A stretch of DNA of 64,000 nt, taken from the NCBI GenBank assembly GCA_000499405.2, contig HG738140.1:3277631-3341630 (forward strand). The letters run 5' to 3'. Positions 1-12,546 of the stretch are shown here, in pieces. The stretch comes from Onchocerca volvulus (lineage: Eukaryota; Nematoda; Chromadorea; Rhabditida; Onchocercidae). Position 1 is the first letter of the stretch. Each line of letters starts with the position of its first letter. The notes below the pieces were generated by a model. The model had not been told where the DNA came from. It saw only the letters and a list, made by a program, of their open reading frames with translations, and did not search any database. Made by a program: the position numbers and the translations under genes.

Positions 1-864
1 AAGAATAAAGAGATATTTTAAAATGAATATTATATCAGAATAAAGCAATTAACATAATAAATAGAATTAATTTTCTATATTTCAAAAAAAAAAATTATTC
101 ATGGTTTTTTTCATTTTAAAATTAAACAAATTTGTTTCACACCAAAAAACCAAATGGTTACAATTATTTGTAAATATTAATCGAAAACGAAAAATTAAAA
201 AAGCAATTTAATCAATATACTATTAATTTGATTAAATTTAATCAATTTATTATCAATGAAACAAAGTATCGTATCGGTCATTTAATAATCGATAAATTTA
301 AGAAACAAATGTTGAATATTTATCAGTGTCAATTATTGATCCCTTAATTTCATTGATGTACATCTCTGCTATCCTCTTCATTAATTAATTAACTAATTTC
401 TTTGTTTGAATAATGTAATTTAAAATTATGATTATTATTAAAATCATTTCTGTTACTTTTAATGTATTTTTTAAATTATAAATTATCGTTTAGTATTGCT
501 CTTTTTTTTTTTTTTCGATTTCCAATTATATCCATTAATTTGGTATTCTGTTTTTATTGTAATAAACTAATAAAAACTTTGCTAATTTCTAATTCTATAG
601 TAAGTATTGTAATTTAGTATAATTCCTTGATTTATAAACGATATATCTATATTTATTTATTTTATGCATATTGAAATTGAAGAAATTGATCGATCAATAA
701 GTGACTCCTAATAACAATGTATTTGTGTAATTTTGCAGACATCAATCGATAATTGCTATGTTTAACTATTATGATGAAAGAAATCAATGATTTTGGCAAA
801 TGCATTTATTTATTCTTACTTTAATGATATTTTTACGCAAAAAAAAAGCAATTTTTTATTTCAG
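1..864. other. Gene-free AT-rich stretch upstream of the first gene
   Basis: I see no open coding segment here, only AT-rich sequence with short T tracts. It ends with a TTTCAG acceptor whose AG is at 863-864, two bases before the ATG of the next gene. It probably holds the promoter or outron of that gene. Confidence 0.6.
863..864 (+). other. Probable spliced-leader trans-splice acceptor
   Basis: The sequence TTTATTTCAG ends at 864 and the ATG of the small secreted protein begins at 867. An acceptor with no coding exon upstream and a start codon two bases downstream is the usual picture of spliced-leader trans-splicing in nematodes. This is inferred from position; no transcript was seen. Confidence 0.5.
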
Positions 865-866
865 TA

Positions 867-2135
867 ATGCAACTATCACACGTCACTATTTACGCGTTTT
901 TTACGCTATCAATTTTATGCCTCACGGAAGCAGATTTGTTTGATGAATTGGTAGATGGATTACACGAAAAAATCGTTAGCGGTGCTGATTTTCTCAAACA
1001 CGTGGCTGCGCCAACAGCACGTAAAAAATTTACAGAAACTCGAGAGACGCTGAGGGAGCTGAAAACAGAGGATATTCGTGAATGGATCACAGAAGTTGGT
1101 GGATAGTTAACACATTTTCTAGAGATTAATTAATTGAAGAAATTCAATTCGATAATTGAATTTCCGATTTTTGTTACGTAATCACTAAGAGAAATTAAAT
1201 TTTTGGCTTTTTTCATGTTTTCCACTGTAAAAATTCTAAAAAATATTCTGCACAAATAGTGTAATATATTTGATCAAAATTAAATTTAATTGAGTATAAT
1301 AATCAGAAATGATAAATGTTTCAATTCTTTGGTAGTTTCCCCATCGTTTCTTTTTGTTAGTTTTATTTTTTAATTTATTAGCATCAACTGAATTTTTCAA
1401 TTTGAAATTCTTTTTTTTTTTTTTTTGATATTCCAATTGGATGTTTTCAATTAATATAAATCATTGATTCTTTTTGGTATCAAACAATACACGCATGATA
1501 TATAAAATTTGTATTGCATTACAGCAATTTAAAAATTGCTAAACGGAAAATATCGAAAGATATATATTTTTGTTCGGAAAGTTTTATTTTTACAATTTTA
1601 GATATCTTAAGTATGTAAAGTGATAAATATATGAGGAATATCCAGAACTGATCATTTGTTTTTTATTTCTGAAATTGGAAAGAATAAAGGAGAAAAACAA
1701 ACTTTTTTATTATTCTTATCTTATTTCTGCTGTAATTTTCAAGTGAAAAAAGGAGAAAAAGAAAATTGATAGCCATAAAATCCTATGAGTTAAATTCAGT
1801 TTTTTTTTTTCAATAAAACAAAAAAGTATACTCTAGTTTGAAATAATTTAAAAAATTGAATATTATTTCAGACAGCAGTTCCAACCGTGAATGAACAAGT
1901 GAATAACTTAGTTGATTTCATAAAGGAGAATCTAACACCGCAGTTGGAGAAAATCAAGAATGCTTATTATAAATTATCGACAAATGAAACTGTTGAAGAA
2001 AGTGATAAATTCTCGATAAATGGAACTGATGGAACTATGGATGAAAGTGAAAAATTATTGTTAAATGGAACTATGAAAGAAATGATAAGATGGCCGAAAA
2101 ATGAAACTAATGGAAATAGTACTAAAGAAGAATAA
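867..2135 (+). CDS. Small secreted helical, N-glycosylated protein (two exons)
   Basis: The model joins 867-1094 and 1872-2135 and gives about 163 residues. The donor GTTGGT at 1095 and the acceptor TTTCAG ending at 1871 are both phase 0. The N-terminus carries a signal peptide (residues 1 to about 22, hydrophobic core IYAFFTLSILCL). Then follow amphipathic helices rich in Glu and Lys. The C-terminal 50 residues hold five N-X-S/T sequons (NET, NGT, NGT, NET, NST) and a short internal duplication of the form ESxKxxxNGTxxTM. There is no cysteine in the predicted mature protein. An AATAAA signal lies at 2148-2153, just after the stop. Small secreted helical proteins of this size are common among filarial surface and larval antigens such as the Ov-103 type, but I cannot assign it to a family from sequence alone. 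The alternative is an unspliced 79-residue protein ending at 1106. Confidence 0.62.
1095..1871 (+). other. Intron of the small secreted protein gene
   Basis: This phase-0 intron is AT-rich and holds T tracts at 1411-1426 and 1801-1810. I see no other gene or repeat of note in it. Confidence 0.55.
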
Positions 2136-2847
2136 GCTAAGTAATCAAATAAAAAAAAAAAAAATGTGAAATTGAAATAAAAAATAAAAATCGAAAAATT
2201 GGCAAAAATTGAAGTGACCGTTTCTTTTTTTAAATATTTGTTATAACAATTTTAATAAATGATGTTAATCAGTGTTAAGTTCATTATATGACATTCTCAA
2301 TCAATGTCTTTGTATAAAAGAAATTGATGAAGGTTATTTGAACCAAATTCTATCAAGAATATGATTTTCATTGCTAAATTAATATCAGTGATAATACTGA
2401 TAAAATGACAATTTGTACAGCAGTTGATAACAAATTTAACTAATTGATATTATCATTAGTGACAATGTTAATGATAAAGATTGATGACATTTGTAGCATC
2501 CTTAATATCTCTCTCTCTATATATATAGATATTTAGAGTATAAATAGTTGGTGACATGTGGTTTTCGGATAGCAAAAATGTCACCATAAAGATGATAATA
2601 TCTATCAATTCTATTTGGTACCAATCAATTTTATCTATCTCTTTATCATTCATCAATCTCTTTAACCTCTCTTCTTCTTCCATCATCTCTTTGCAAGAAT
2701 TTGGGTAAAATGAATTTTGTTAATCATCTTTTGAAGGTAACGTCCTATTATCAACGATATATATATATATATAAATATATTAGTATCTTCAATCATTATC
2801 TATCTAACGTACACGTTTATTACGCACGCATGCATGCATGATAATAA
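2136..2847. other. Intergenic region between the secreted protein and the SEA-LDLa gene
   Basis: It contains the polyadenylation signal AATAAA at 2148-2153, many TGATAA/TTATCA (GATA-type) motifs between 2240 and 2480, a short CT run at 2510-2518, a TA microsatellite at about 2754-2780 and GCATGC repeats at 2828-2838. The promoter of the SEA-LDLa gene should be here. Confidence 0.55.
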
Positions 2848-3070
2848 ATGATGCATGCTTGGCAAAAATTTGCAATTTTTTCGAATTTTAATCAATTTCT
2901 TCTACTTATATTATTCTGTACTGTTGGTGTACATTTGAATGAAGTGGAACATCTCTTCAATTATAGTAGCAATAATAATTTAACTGATAAAGTGATTATT
3001 TTACTAAATGCAAATGAAACCAATGATAATTCAACATCAATCATCAATGATGAAACTAAAATTTCATTCG
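2848..3070 (+). CDS. SEA-LDLa gene exon 1: signal peptide
   Basis: The start MMHAWQKF is followed by the hydrophobic core [14 protein letters not shown], then a short segment with sequons NYS, NLT, NET and NST. The donor GTTTGT at 3071 leaves phase 1. Joining its last G to the TA of the SEA exon restores a Val codon, which supports the link across a 2.5-kb intron. Confidence 0.7.
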
Positions 3071-6000
3071 GTTTGTTTGCTTAATCTTTTCATATTTTTA
3101 AAAATATTTTAAGATTATAATTTTGACAAAATATACATTCTCAAAATGCTTATCAATAATTTGCTGCTGTAAAAATTCATTCAATCAGATATCGGAATTG
3201 ATTGATTGATTGTCAATCATCCAGTATTCATATTATCAGTTTTAGCAATTTTAATTCTCTAAATCTTCATAATTATGAGAAAATTATTTCAATAGTTGTA
3301 ATTATTAGTTAATAGTTATCAATAATTTAAATGACTATAGAATTAAATTGATAGAGTATTTCAAAAATTTGATTATTAAATATTAAATAATTAGCATTTC
3401 AGAAATTTGGTTATTTAAAAATTTGGTTTAAAAAGCATTTTCTCATTTTTTTTTTTTTATAATATTGCATACAACATTATTGATATCTTTGAGTTAAATT
3501 TTTTAATGAATTGCAATAAATTATATTTTAAAAAAAAAAGTAATTTCAATTTATAATAACTTTCAAACTATTTGGAATTTTATTTTAGCATTTCTTCTAT
3601 CCATTATATATTAATAATTTCAAAAATCTTAATAATTTAAGTGGTTGAAAAAAAAAAACCGAAAATTATATATTTTAACAAAGTAGACTTTTTTTAATTT
3701 GCAAACAATAAGTTTCAAATATTTTTTAAATTAATTAAAATCATTTTTTCTTTTTTTTAGAAGACATTTTTTTCTAAATTCTGCGACGTAATTTTCTTGC
3801 TTATTAGCAAACCTTAGCTTTTCCGCCTTTTCCTTTTCTTTTTTTTTAAAAGAAAATAAAAATGTGAATGGAAATTATGCGATATAAAATACAAAAAAAG
3901 AAAAAAAACAAATTTCGAGGTCTAGACTGTTTGGTAATACATCATTTTGAAATGAAATACTTGTACAGGTGTTGGAAGGAAGCAAAAATGATAAGCAATT
4001 TAACATGCAAGCTTCCTTTCTTGTATCATACCAAAACTTTTGTAATTTTTTTTTTTTCTTTCCCTCCAACTTTTCTCTTTCCATTCTTCATGAAAATATC
4101 TCGACATTGTTGTTATCGGTTTCCAAATAATCTTGAGAATTTCTTTTTATTTTTATTTTTTTTTTTCTCCTTGGAATATTTTATCTCTTATGTCTTATCA
4201 TTTTTTATCCATTTCATTCTTTTTTTTTTCATCATATGCTAAACTTTTCTTCTTCTTCGTTCTTTCCCATCGTTCTTTAAAATATTGATGATCATTTTTT
4301 TATCAATTTCAAGTAATCTCAGAAATTTTTTACACCCCTTTTTTTCTTACAATTTTTATCATTTTTATATTTTTCATCAAATAATTTCACATTTTTTATC
4401 CATTCCGCTTCTTTTTAATTATTTATTTTCGATTGTAATACGAAGTTTTTTTCGTCTTCTTACCTCTCATTTTTCCATTTCTATTTAATTCCTTTGAGTA
4501 AACACAAAAATGAGTTTACGAAAAAAAAAAAAAAGAAAGAAAAAAAGGTTGAAGAAACGAATCGAAACGGTTGAAGAAAGATTTCAATAACAGTAAAGAT
4601 TTTCTTTTCTTTTTTTTTTTTTTGAATTTATAAATTTAACATGTATATAAATAATTCTGGCAATTTACCAGACGGTATTTTTTTTTCGCCAATTTTTAAT
4701 TCATCTTCTCATCATTTCCCAATTTGCGATTTTTTCCTTGAGTATGGTAAAGGGTAAAGGAAAGTATGCAAAGATTTACGAATGAATCTTGCACAAAAAG
4801 GTGGAGCATCATAAAATATATTGTCATCAATTTAGCTCTTGAAGAAGCATTAACATTTGCATTAGTACTTACGAATGTTATCGGTAGAACGATTTGATTA
4901 TTTTAACGTTTTTTTTTTCTTTTTTTTTTTTGTTCGATTATCGCTAATATTCTATCATAATCGTTATTATCATTTTACTTACTACTACTAATCTTATTAT
5001 TATTATCATTTGCAGTTGAAAATAATTGTTGCAGGATTAAGCAATAAAATTATATTGTTGTAAGATTAAGTAATAATATCATCGTTGTTGAAATTTATTT
5101 CAATTCATCCGTCTTCAATATCTTTGATTTGCTTTGTTACTTTACAAATTAATAGCAAAATCATTAAGCATTCTTCGTAGTAATAATTAGTATTATGCAA
5201 TGTATTCTAGCAAATTTAGATATAAAATTTCTGGATTTTAAATTAAAATTTTCATTCCTTTGTCAATTTATTTATTTAAAGAAGTTACAAACTCTTTGCA
5301 AGATTTTGATAGATAATTTTGCAGGGTTGTTAAAATTTCATTTAGATTAAAAATTTTCGGAAACAATTAAGATTATTTTAACATTATTTTCATATTATAA
5401 AAGAAGATAGAAATTCGTATATTTTTGTCGATAATTTTTTAGTTTTGCTAAAATTTCATACATGTCAAAAATTTAGCTTTATCGAAGGATTGATTCGCTG
5501 AATTCAAATTCATCTGATTTCAATCCTTCTAAAAACGATGATATTAGTACCATCATTATTTACTGCAACAACTTTTCTTGCTGTATATCGATTTATTATT
5601 AATTTTACTGATTTGCCATATTCTAACGAACTACGTAATCCATATACTAAGCAGTACATCCGTATCAGTCGACAAATTTCGAATGCTTTTAAGAATATTT
5701 TAGCATCATTACCTGGCCAACACAATATTTCTATTATTGGTTACAGGTTTTTTAATAATTTTATATTTTCTCATATAATAAAACTTCATTTAAAAAAAAC
5801 GTTTTAATTAAATGTTGTGCATGTCTATTATCGTTTTTCTTCCATTCGCAACAAAAAATTGGTCATTTTTTATAATACCTATTCTAATTCTAAACTTATT
5901 TTACAAGCAGTTTAGAATTTTGATACACTTATATCATCATATAGCTAGAAAAATTCAGCACTAATTACTTCTAACTCATTCCATGTAAACAAATAGGAGA

Positions 6001-9000
6001 AACGGTATAATTATCGGCAAATTTGATTTCAAAGGCTTAAATTACAATATTTTGAAATTTTAAATTACTTTCAATAAAATTTAATTTTTTTAAAATCGTC
6101 TTCAAAATTTCCAAAAAATTCACTTAGTACGTTTAGTTCATCCTACAGCGCCAGTTCTGCTTATCAGAAATGGTTCACTCGGAGCACACATTCAATGTCT
6201 ACGCTTCATTCAAGCAAGTGAGACGTCATACTCATTGAAAGTTTAAGAATAGGTTGAAAACCTTTCATTCCCACAATTCTTCCAACCAAATGCTCTACCG
6301 AATATAGCAGCTTCATTACGTACTCCAACTAGTCTGAGGGAAACCTCAGAGGAAATCGACTTTTGAATATTTCGATTGGTCTTTCGCCTCTATTCCAAAG
6401 TTAGGCGATCGATTTGCATGTCAGAATCGCTTTCGAGCGATCGATTTGTATGTCAGAATCGCTTTCGGACGATCGATTTTTGCACGTCAGACAGTTTCGG
6501 GTCTCCAAAAAAAAAAAAAAAAAAAAAAAAAACGGAATAATTGCACGATGATAGTATCATGCAATCATTCCTTTTCCTTTGAAAATTACACAATAAATAA
6601 ATTTAAAAAATAGCAAAAAAAAAAAGAAAAAAATTTCTTTATAATGCATAGAAATACCACTAAACAATGCAGGTATCAACAAGTACTTGGTACTTTGGTA
6701 ACAATCGAGGTAACATCACGAAAAGCTGAACCAAAACTTCGGAAAATCATCGAAAAGGCAATACGAACCGGTTATATCGGAGGATATGCTGTTGGATTTG
6801 ATGGTTTCGAATATTATACACTAAAGGGTCATTAAAATATTTGCTTTTTCCTCTAATTTGAACAAAAAATTTTCAATAAATTTCAAAAAATTTTTATCCA
6901 GTTTTTTTCTTATCTGTGAAATAATTCTTTTTTTTTTTTTTTTTTTAAATGAATCATTAAATTATGTCGAGTCTTGCTAATTATTACAGATTATTTAGAT
7001 TATTTATTTTGCAGTATTTTACAATGAAATATTATTTGTCATTTAATTCGATTCGGATTAAATCAAAGTTGCTTCAATTCTTTTTTTTATAAATGAATAT
7101 AATGAATGAAAAATAATATTAACTAATAAATAATATTTCATTTTAATTCCTATTCTTTTTCGTTTTATTACTTGTTTAATTTCTTACAATAAGTTTTTTA
7201 TTTCGTTTTTATGCTCAAATTCAATAATAAATTTTGTAACCAAAAAGATTCATTAAAAAAATTATTTCATTTCAAATAGTTGTCTGTATGTTTTTGAATC
7301 ATTCAATTATCGATTCCTTTTTTTTTTCATTATTGCTTTGCTATAATGTATTTAATTATTCTTTTGATTCCTCAAAGAAATGAATTTTTTCTCTTTTTAA
7401 CAAAAATAAAAAATAAAATATGGTAGAAAGATAGATCGAATTTTATTTAAATTTTAATAGTTATCAACTATTTCATTGATGGCTACCTTTAATGATACTA
7501 GTAATTTGAATTTAAGCATAAAATAAAATTTGATTATTGATATTTGACATAGGTGAAAAATCAATAATCTGCAAATAAGCTGTGCTAATATTATTAACTT
7601 TAAATTTCTCTCATAATTTACACAAAATGTAGGTTAGAATAACTGTCATTTTTAACCGAAAAAAAAAAAAAAGAAAACGGAATCTCACAATTTTCCCTCA
7701 TCTTGAAAAAAAAATTTTTACCATCATTTTTAGAAGAAAAATTCTAAATTATGCTTTCCGAAAAAAAAAAGACAAAGCTTTGAAAAAAAAAAAAATTCGA
7801 ATTGAAAGGAATAATTTTGATATTTATTATGAATCAACGAAAATTTCAATCTTTTATTATTCTTTTTGCTGGTAATAATTTATACTTTTACTATTGTTTA
7901 ATTTTTCTTCTTTTTTTTTTAAATTCTATCATTTTATTTGCGTAAACTTAAAATTTTGAATTTTATTTGAATAAGTGGAATAGATAATACACGTAAATAT
8001 ACACACTCATGTACATAACATTATAAAAATGCTAATTTTTGTTTACATATTATATTTTGCACAAATTCTAGCATTTTCGAGGTAAATTTTTTGTGGGAAA
8101 AAAACTAGTTAACAATAAAAGATACTCGCAGATTTAAAAGATGCCGACTTTATATTTATAATTTTGAAAAAAAAAGAAAAAAGAGAAAAAATAGGTGAAT
8201 AGTGAATATTTTTTATTGCTTACACTTTTTTTGTTTGAAATTCTTATGCTAAATTATCTATTCTTTGTTGAAATAAAGTTCAAAATTAAAATTAATTATA
8301 AAATAGCAAATAAAAAAGTTTTCAAAAATCTTTTTGAATTTTAAATTCAGAATTATAGCAAATTTCGTCGTTTTTTTTCTTTTTTTCACTTGTTTATTCA
8401 TATCTCTCCCTCAAATCTCTCTCTCTTTCTTTCTCTCTCTCTCTCTCTCTTAATTATGGTGATTTGATGAGCTAATTCAATGTCAAACAGTTAATGTCAC
8501 AAATCAATCATGATATCAAAAATTCTAATAACAAATAATAAATTTTAATAATTTTGCTAATTAAAAAGGGATTAATTATTGTCTGATGAAATATAACTAT
8601 AATAAAAGTATCATGATGAAAGATTGCTAATTATCAACTAAATCCGGAGATTTAGTTAGCATTGATGAAATTTCCCTCATTATAATAATTTAGAAATGAA
8701 AGAAAATTAAATCGAAAATGAGTGAATAATAGTAATTCAATTCGATTTTGATTCATTCATTAATTTGCTATCATTTTTAATTTCATATCATTTATGATTA
8801 CTACTGAAGTTCGCAATAATTGCAATTAATGATAGTAATTAACAATATCTTGCAAATTTAGTAATTTTGATTATTTAATATTCAAAATGTTACTTCAATT
8901 CGAATCTTGGAACATTGAAAAGAGAAAAAAATTTCTTTTCGATTTTTTTGAGAAAATTTCTAAAAGCAAAGTAAGTGCTATTTAATAAATTGATTTAAAT

Positions 9001-12000
9001 TAGTATAATTGATTGAATCGCTTGAATTTCATGCATTAATATATAATTAATTATATTTATTTGTTTAATTAGTTATTTATTTCAATTCACGATTTTTCTA
9101 TTCTAATACTATGAACAATATTTTTAAACATCTTATTTGCATAAATAATAGTAGAATAAATTATATCACAAAACATTTTACAATAATTTAATGCTTTGAA
9201 AAAGGATGAAAAAATTATATTATTATAATTTGAAAATTCATAGTCATAATTCGAAATGGAAAATATTAGAAATGATATTAGAAATTTGCATTACTATATA
9301 ATTTGATATCTGTTTTTAATTCATAAAAATAGTTAAGAAAAAAAAATCGTTCTATCGTCTTACTAGCTATTTAAATAAATTTCATTTCGAAATACTCTAT
9401 TCCGCAACATTTTTTTCAATTTTTCAAGTGTCATTCAAGTTTAAAACTGTAGAATTAAGTTTAGATATTAAATTTCCAATTTTTTTTTCCAGTCTAACAT
9501 CTTGCGTTTATGTTTATTTAGTTTTGCAAATTAGTATCCGTATATTTGACTAAAAAAAAGAGGAAAAAATCCAGATATTCGCTGTATTCATTAGGTTTAA
9601 TTTCTAACAATTGAAATTCTTGATATGAACTCAAATAACGAATAACTAATTCAAGATAATATTTAATCAAAACGCATGGATAAAAATTTGTGATAGATTT
9701 AATTTTAAATCATTTAATTACTCAAAAATTTCATCGATAAAAAAATAATTCATTTGCATTTACAAATTTGCTTAAGGAAGTAAAATGGAATGGAACAGAT
9801 GAGAAATTTTTGAATTTATCAACGAAATAATTTTTATTACTTTTGTAAATAAATAAAATTATTATCAAATCATTTTAATTCATTTATCATTCTTATCAGT
9901 AACTATTAAATGGATTATTTACAAAAAATGCTTGTTTAGAATTACCAGTTCTGTTGGATTGCACAAATTTGCAATTCAAATGTGATGATGGATCATGTAT
10001 TGATATTAATCAACAATGTGACGGTGATAAGCAATGTTTAGATGGCAGTGATGAAGGTAAATTATTTTTGATAAATAAGCTGGTCGATTGATAAATAAAT
10101 AAACAAATGATATGATAAATAATGGAAAAATGAATCAAAAAAAAGCAACAAAACAAATCTGAATTTGTTTATTAAATTTGTTTACTAAATTTGTTCATTG
10201 AAAAACTAAATCTGAATTTGTTTACTTATTTACCAAAAAAAAAAAAAAAGGAAAAATTATCAAAAAAAAAAAAAAATGACAAATAATAAAGAAAACCAGG
10301 ATTACCGCTCGAATATTTTTTAAGCTTATTGTTTGGACTCATTATTATTTAACAAATAAATAATAAATTTTATATTTTTATTATTTTTTAAATATTGGAT
10401 ATTACATTTTTAGAGAGCTTTTTAATTTAATGTGTAATTTATTTCCAAAATTAACAATTATTACGCAAAATTAAACTTTCATATTTTTCTTTTTAAACTT
10501 AATGTGTAATTGTTTTTAGCGTTAGTAATAAATTTAACAAGAATTGTTGAATTAATCAGAAATTGTAATGAAAATTAAATACTTGAATACACGAATAATG
10601 ATGAACAATTTTAAAATAAATAATTTTTTATGAATTATAGCTTATTGTGAATCTAAAAATGGAACAATAATTTTGATCTCACCTCATGCGATCCTTTTAC
10701 CTGGTGATTCGATCAGAATATCAGCAGAAGTAAATGGCATTTCTTCACCTCACAAGGTATTCTTGTAAATAATTTTAATATTTTTAAAATTATTCTATAA
10801 ATTCGATAATGTCTATATATTTATACGATAATTAAATTAAGATTTCTTAATTTCAAATATCCATAACAATATAATATAATATATAATGAATCCATTGTTT
10901 AAAACAATTATTTATTTACTTTCTAAAAGTTCCTCGTTATTTTTAACATAATTATATGCCAGGTAAAATTATACGCCAATATTTGTTAGGAAAAAACTTG
11001 AAATCTTAGAATTGGAATTAGAAATTTTATAGAAATCTTAGAATCTTAGAAAAAAAAAAAGTAAACTTAAAATCTACTTTGAAATCTCAACTTATCAAAT
11101 TCAATTTTTTTTCGACAATGATTTGTATGAATTGTTTCTAATAGTTGATACGAGAAATTTATCCTTCTTAGATTAATTCTATATAATTAGATTTTACATA
11201 ATTCAGAAAATTAAAATTAAAATTTCTAATTTCAAGTACTCAAATTATAGTATTTAAAAAATCAATTTTTTGATAGTAATTTTGACTGCATTATCATTCC
11301 AGGTTCAATGGCTGCACAACAGAAAACCGTTAGAATCAAGTAATACGATTATACGATATTATAATACTTCAATGAAGTATTATTTATTGATTGATAATAT
11401 CAGTACTGATAATGATGGTATATACGAAATTGATATTAACGGTATCAAGAAAGCAATTACTATCACTGTTTCGGTTGATAGTGGAATTATCAAAAAGCAA
11501 TGTTTTAATGGAAACAATTGTACAGGTGAATTTAATTTCTTTAATCTAGTAAGTTTAATTTTTGTTTTAACGAAAAAAATAAAAATGAAAATAATCATTT
11601 GCAAAATTTTATCGTTTTACGAAAATAAAAAACAAAAAAGAAGAATTAACTGCAAAATTTTATCATTTGTTTCAAAGTTTTTTGCATTTCAAAGTATCAT
11701 TTTTATTTCGAAACTTTTCCATTTCAGCGTTTTATCTCTAAAAATGCATTTATTTATTTAATTTTTTTTTTTTTTGTTTCTATCATTGAATTGATCAATT
11801 TCGACAATTCTTGAAATATTTGCTAAAATAACTATACTATTTATTGTTTTCAATTTTTTCACAATCATTTTATTCGTTTCCAATTACTATATAAAATTTT
11901 CATTGTTTACTTAATTTTTTTTTTTTTTTATTTTGAAATATCAACTATAATCTTTGACCTAACTCTTATCACCATTTATAATCCTATCTTTCATGATTTT

Positions 12001-12463
12001 TTTTTAAAAATTGACAAGCAAAAATGTCGATTAATATCATCTCATTGATGAAATCCTAATTTGTCATCATGAAGATGACAGATTTTCAAACTTTTTAAGA
12101 CAAAGAGTAAGTTATAAAAATTATAAGGTTTAAAAGTCTTAGGCTTAGACTTAGGCTTCAGGCTGAATAATAGCAATATATTATTATTATTAATCATCGT
12201 GAGAATAGAACTTCTACACATTGAACAAAATGAAGCAAATGAATTCATGGAAGGAATTATCGATCGAAGAATTCCGAATTTCATTTGAAATTTTGAAATA
12301 AACATTAGCTACTTATTGAATTTATTTTTAGAAAAAAAAAAAATTCCGTATTTGCAGAATTTTCCGCATTTCATTTTTAATATTTTGATAAAGCAATTCA
12401 TCAATTTCCGGATTTAATTTTAACATTTTGATTAATCATTCGCTGCTTATTGCGCAATTACAA

Positions 12464-12496
<33 letters not shown>

Positions 12497-12505
12497 GTTT
12501 CCCCC

Positions 12506-12546
<41 letters not shown>

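Noticed and set aside
3868..4488. Phe/Ser/Lys-rich reading frames on both strands
   Set aside because: They arise from T tracts, have no domain pattern and no splice support within intron 1.
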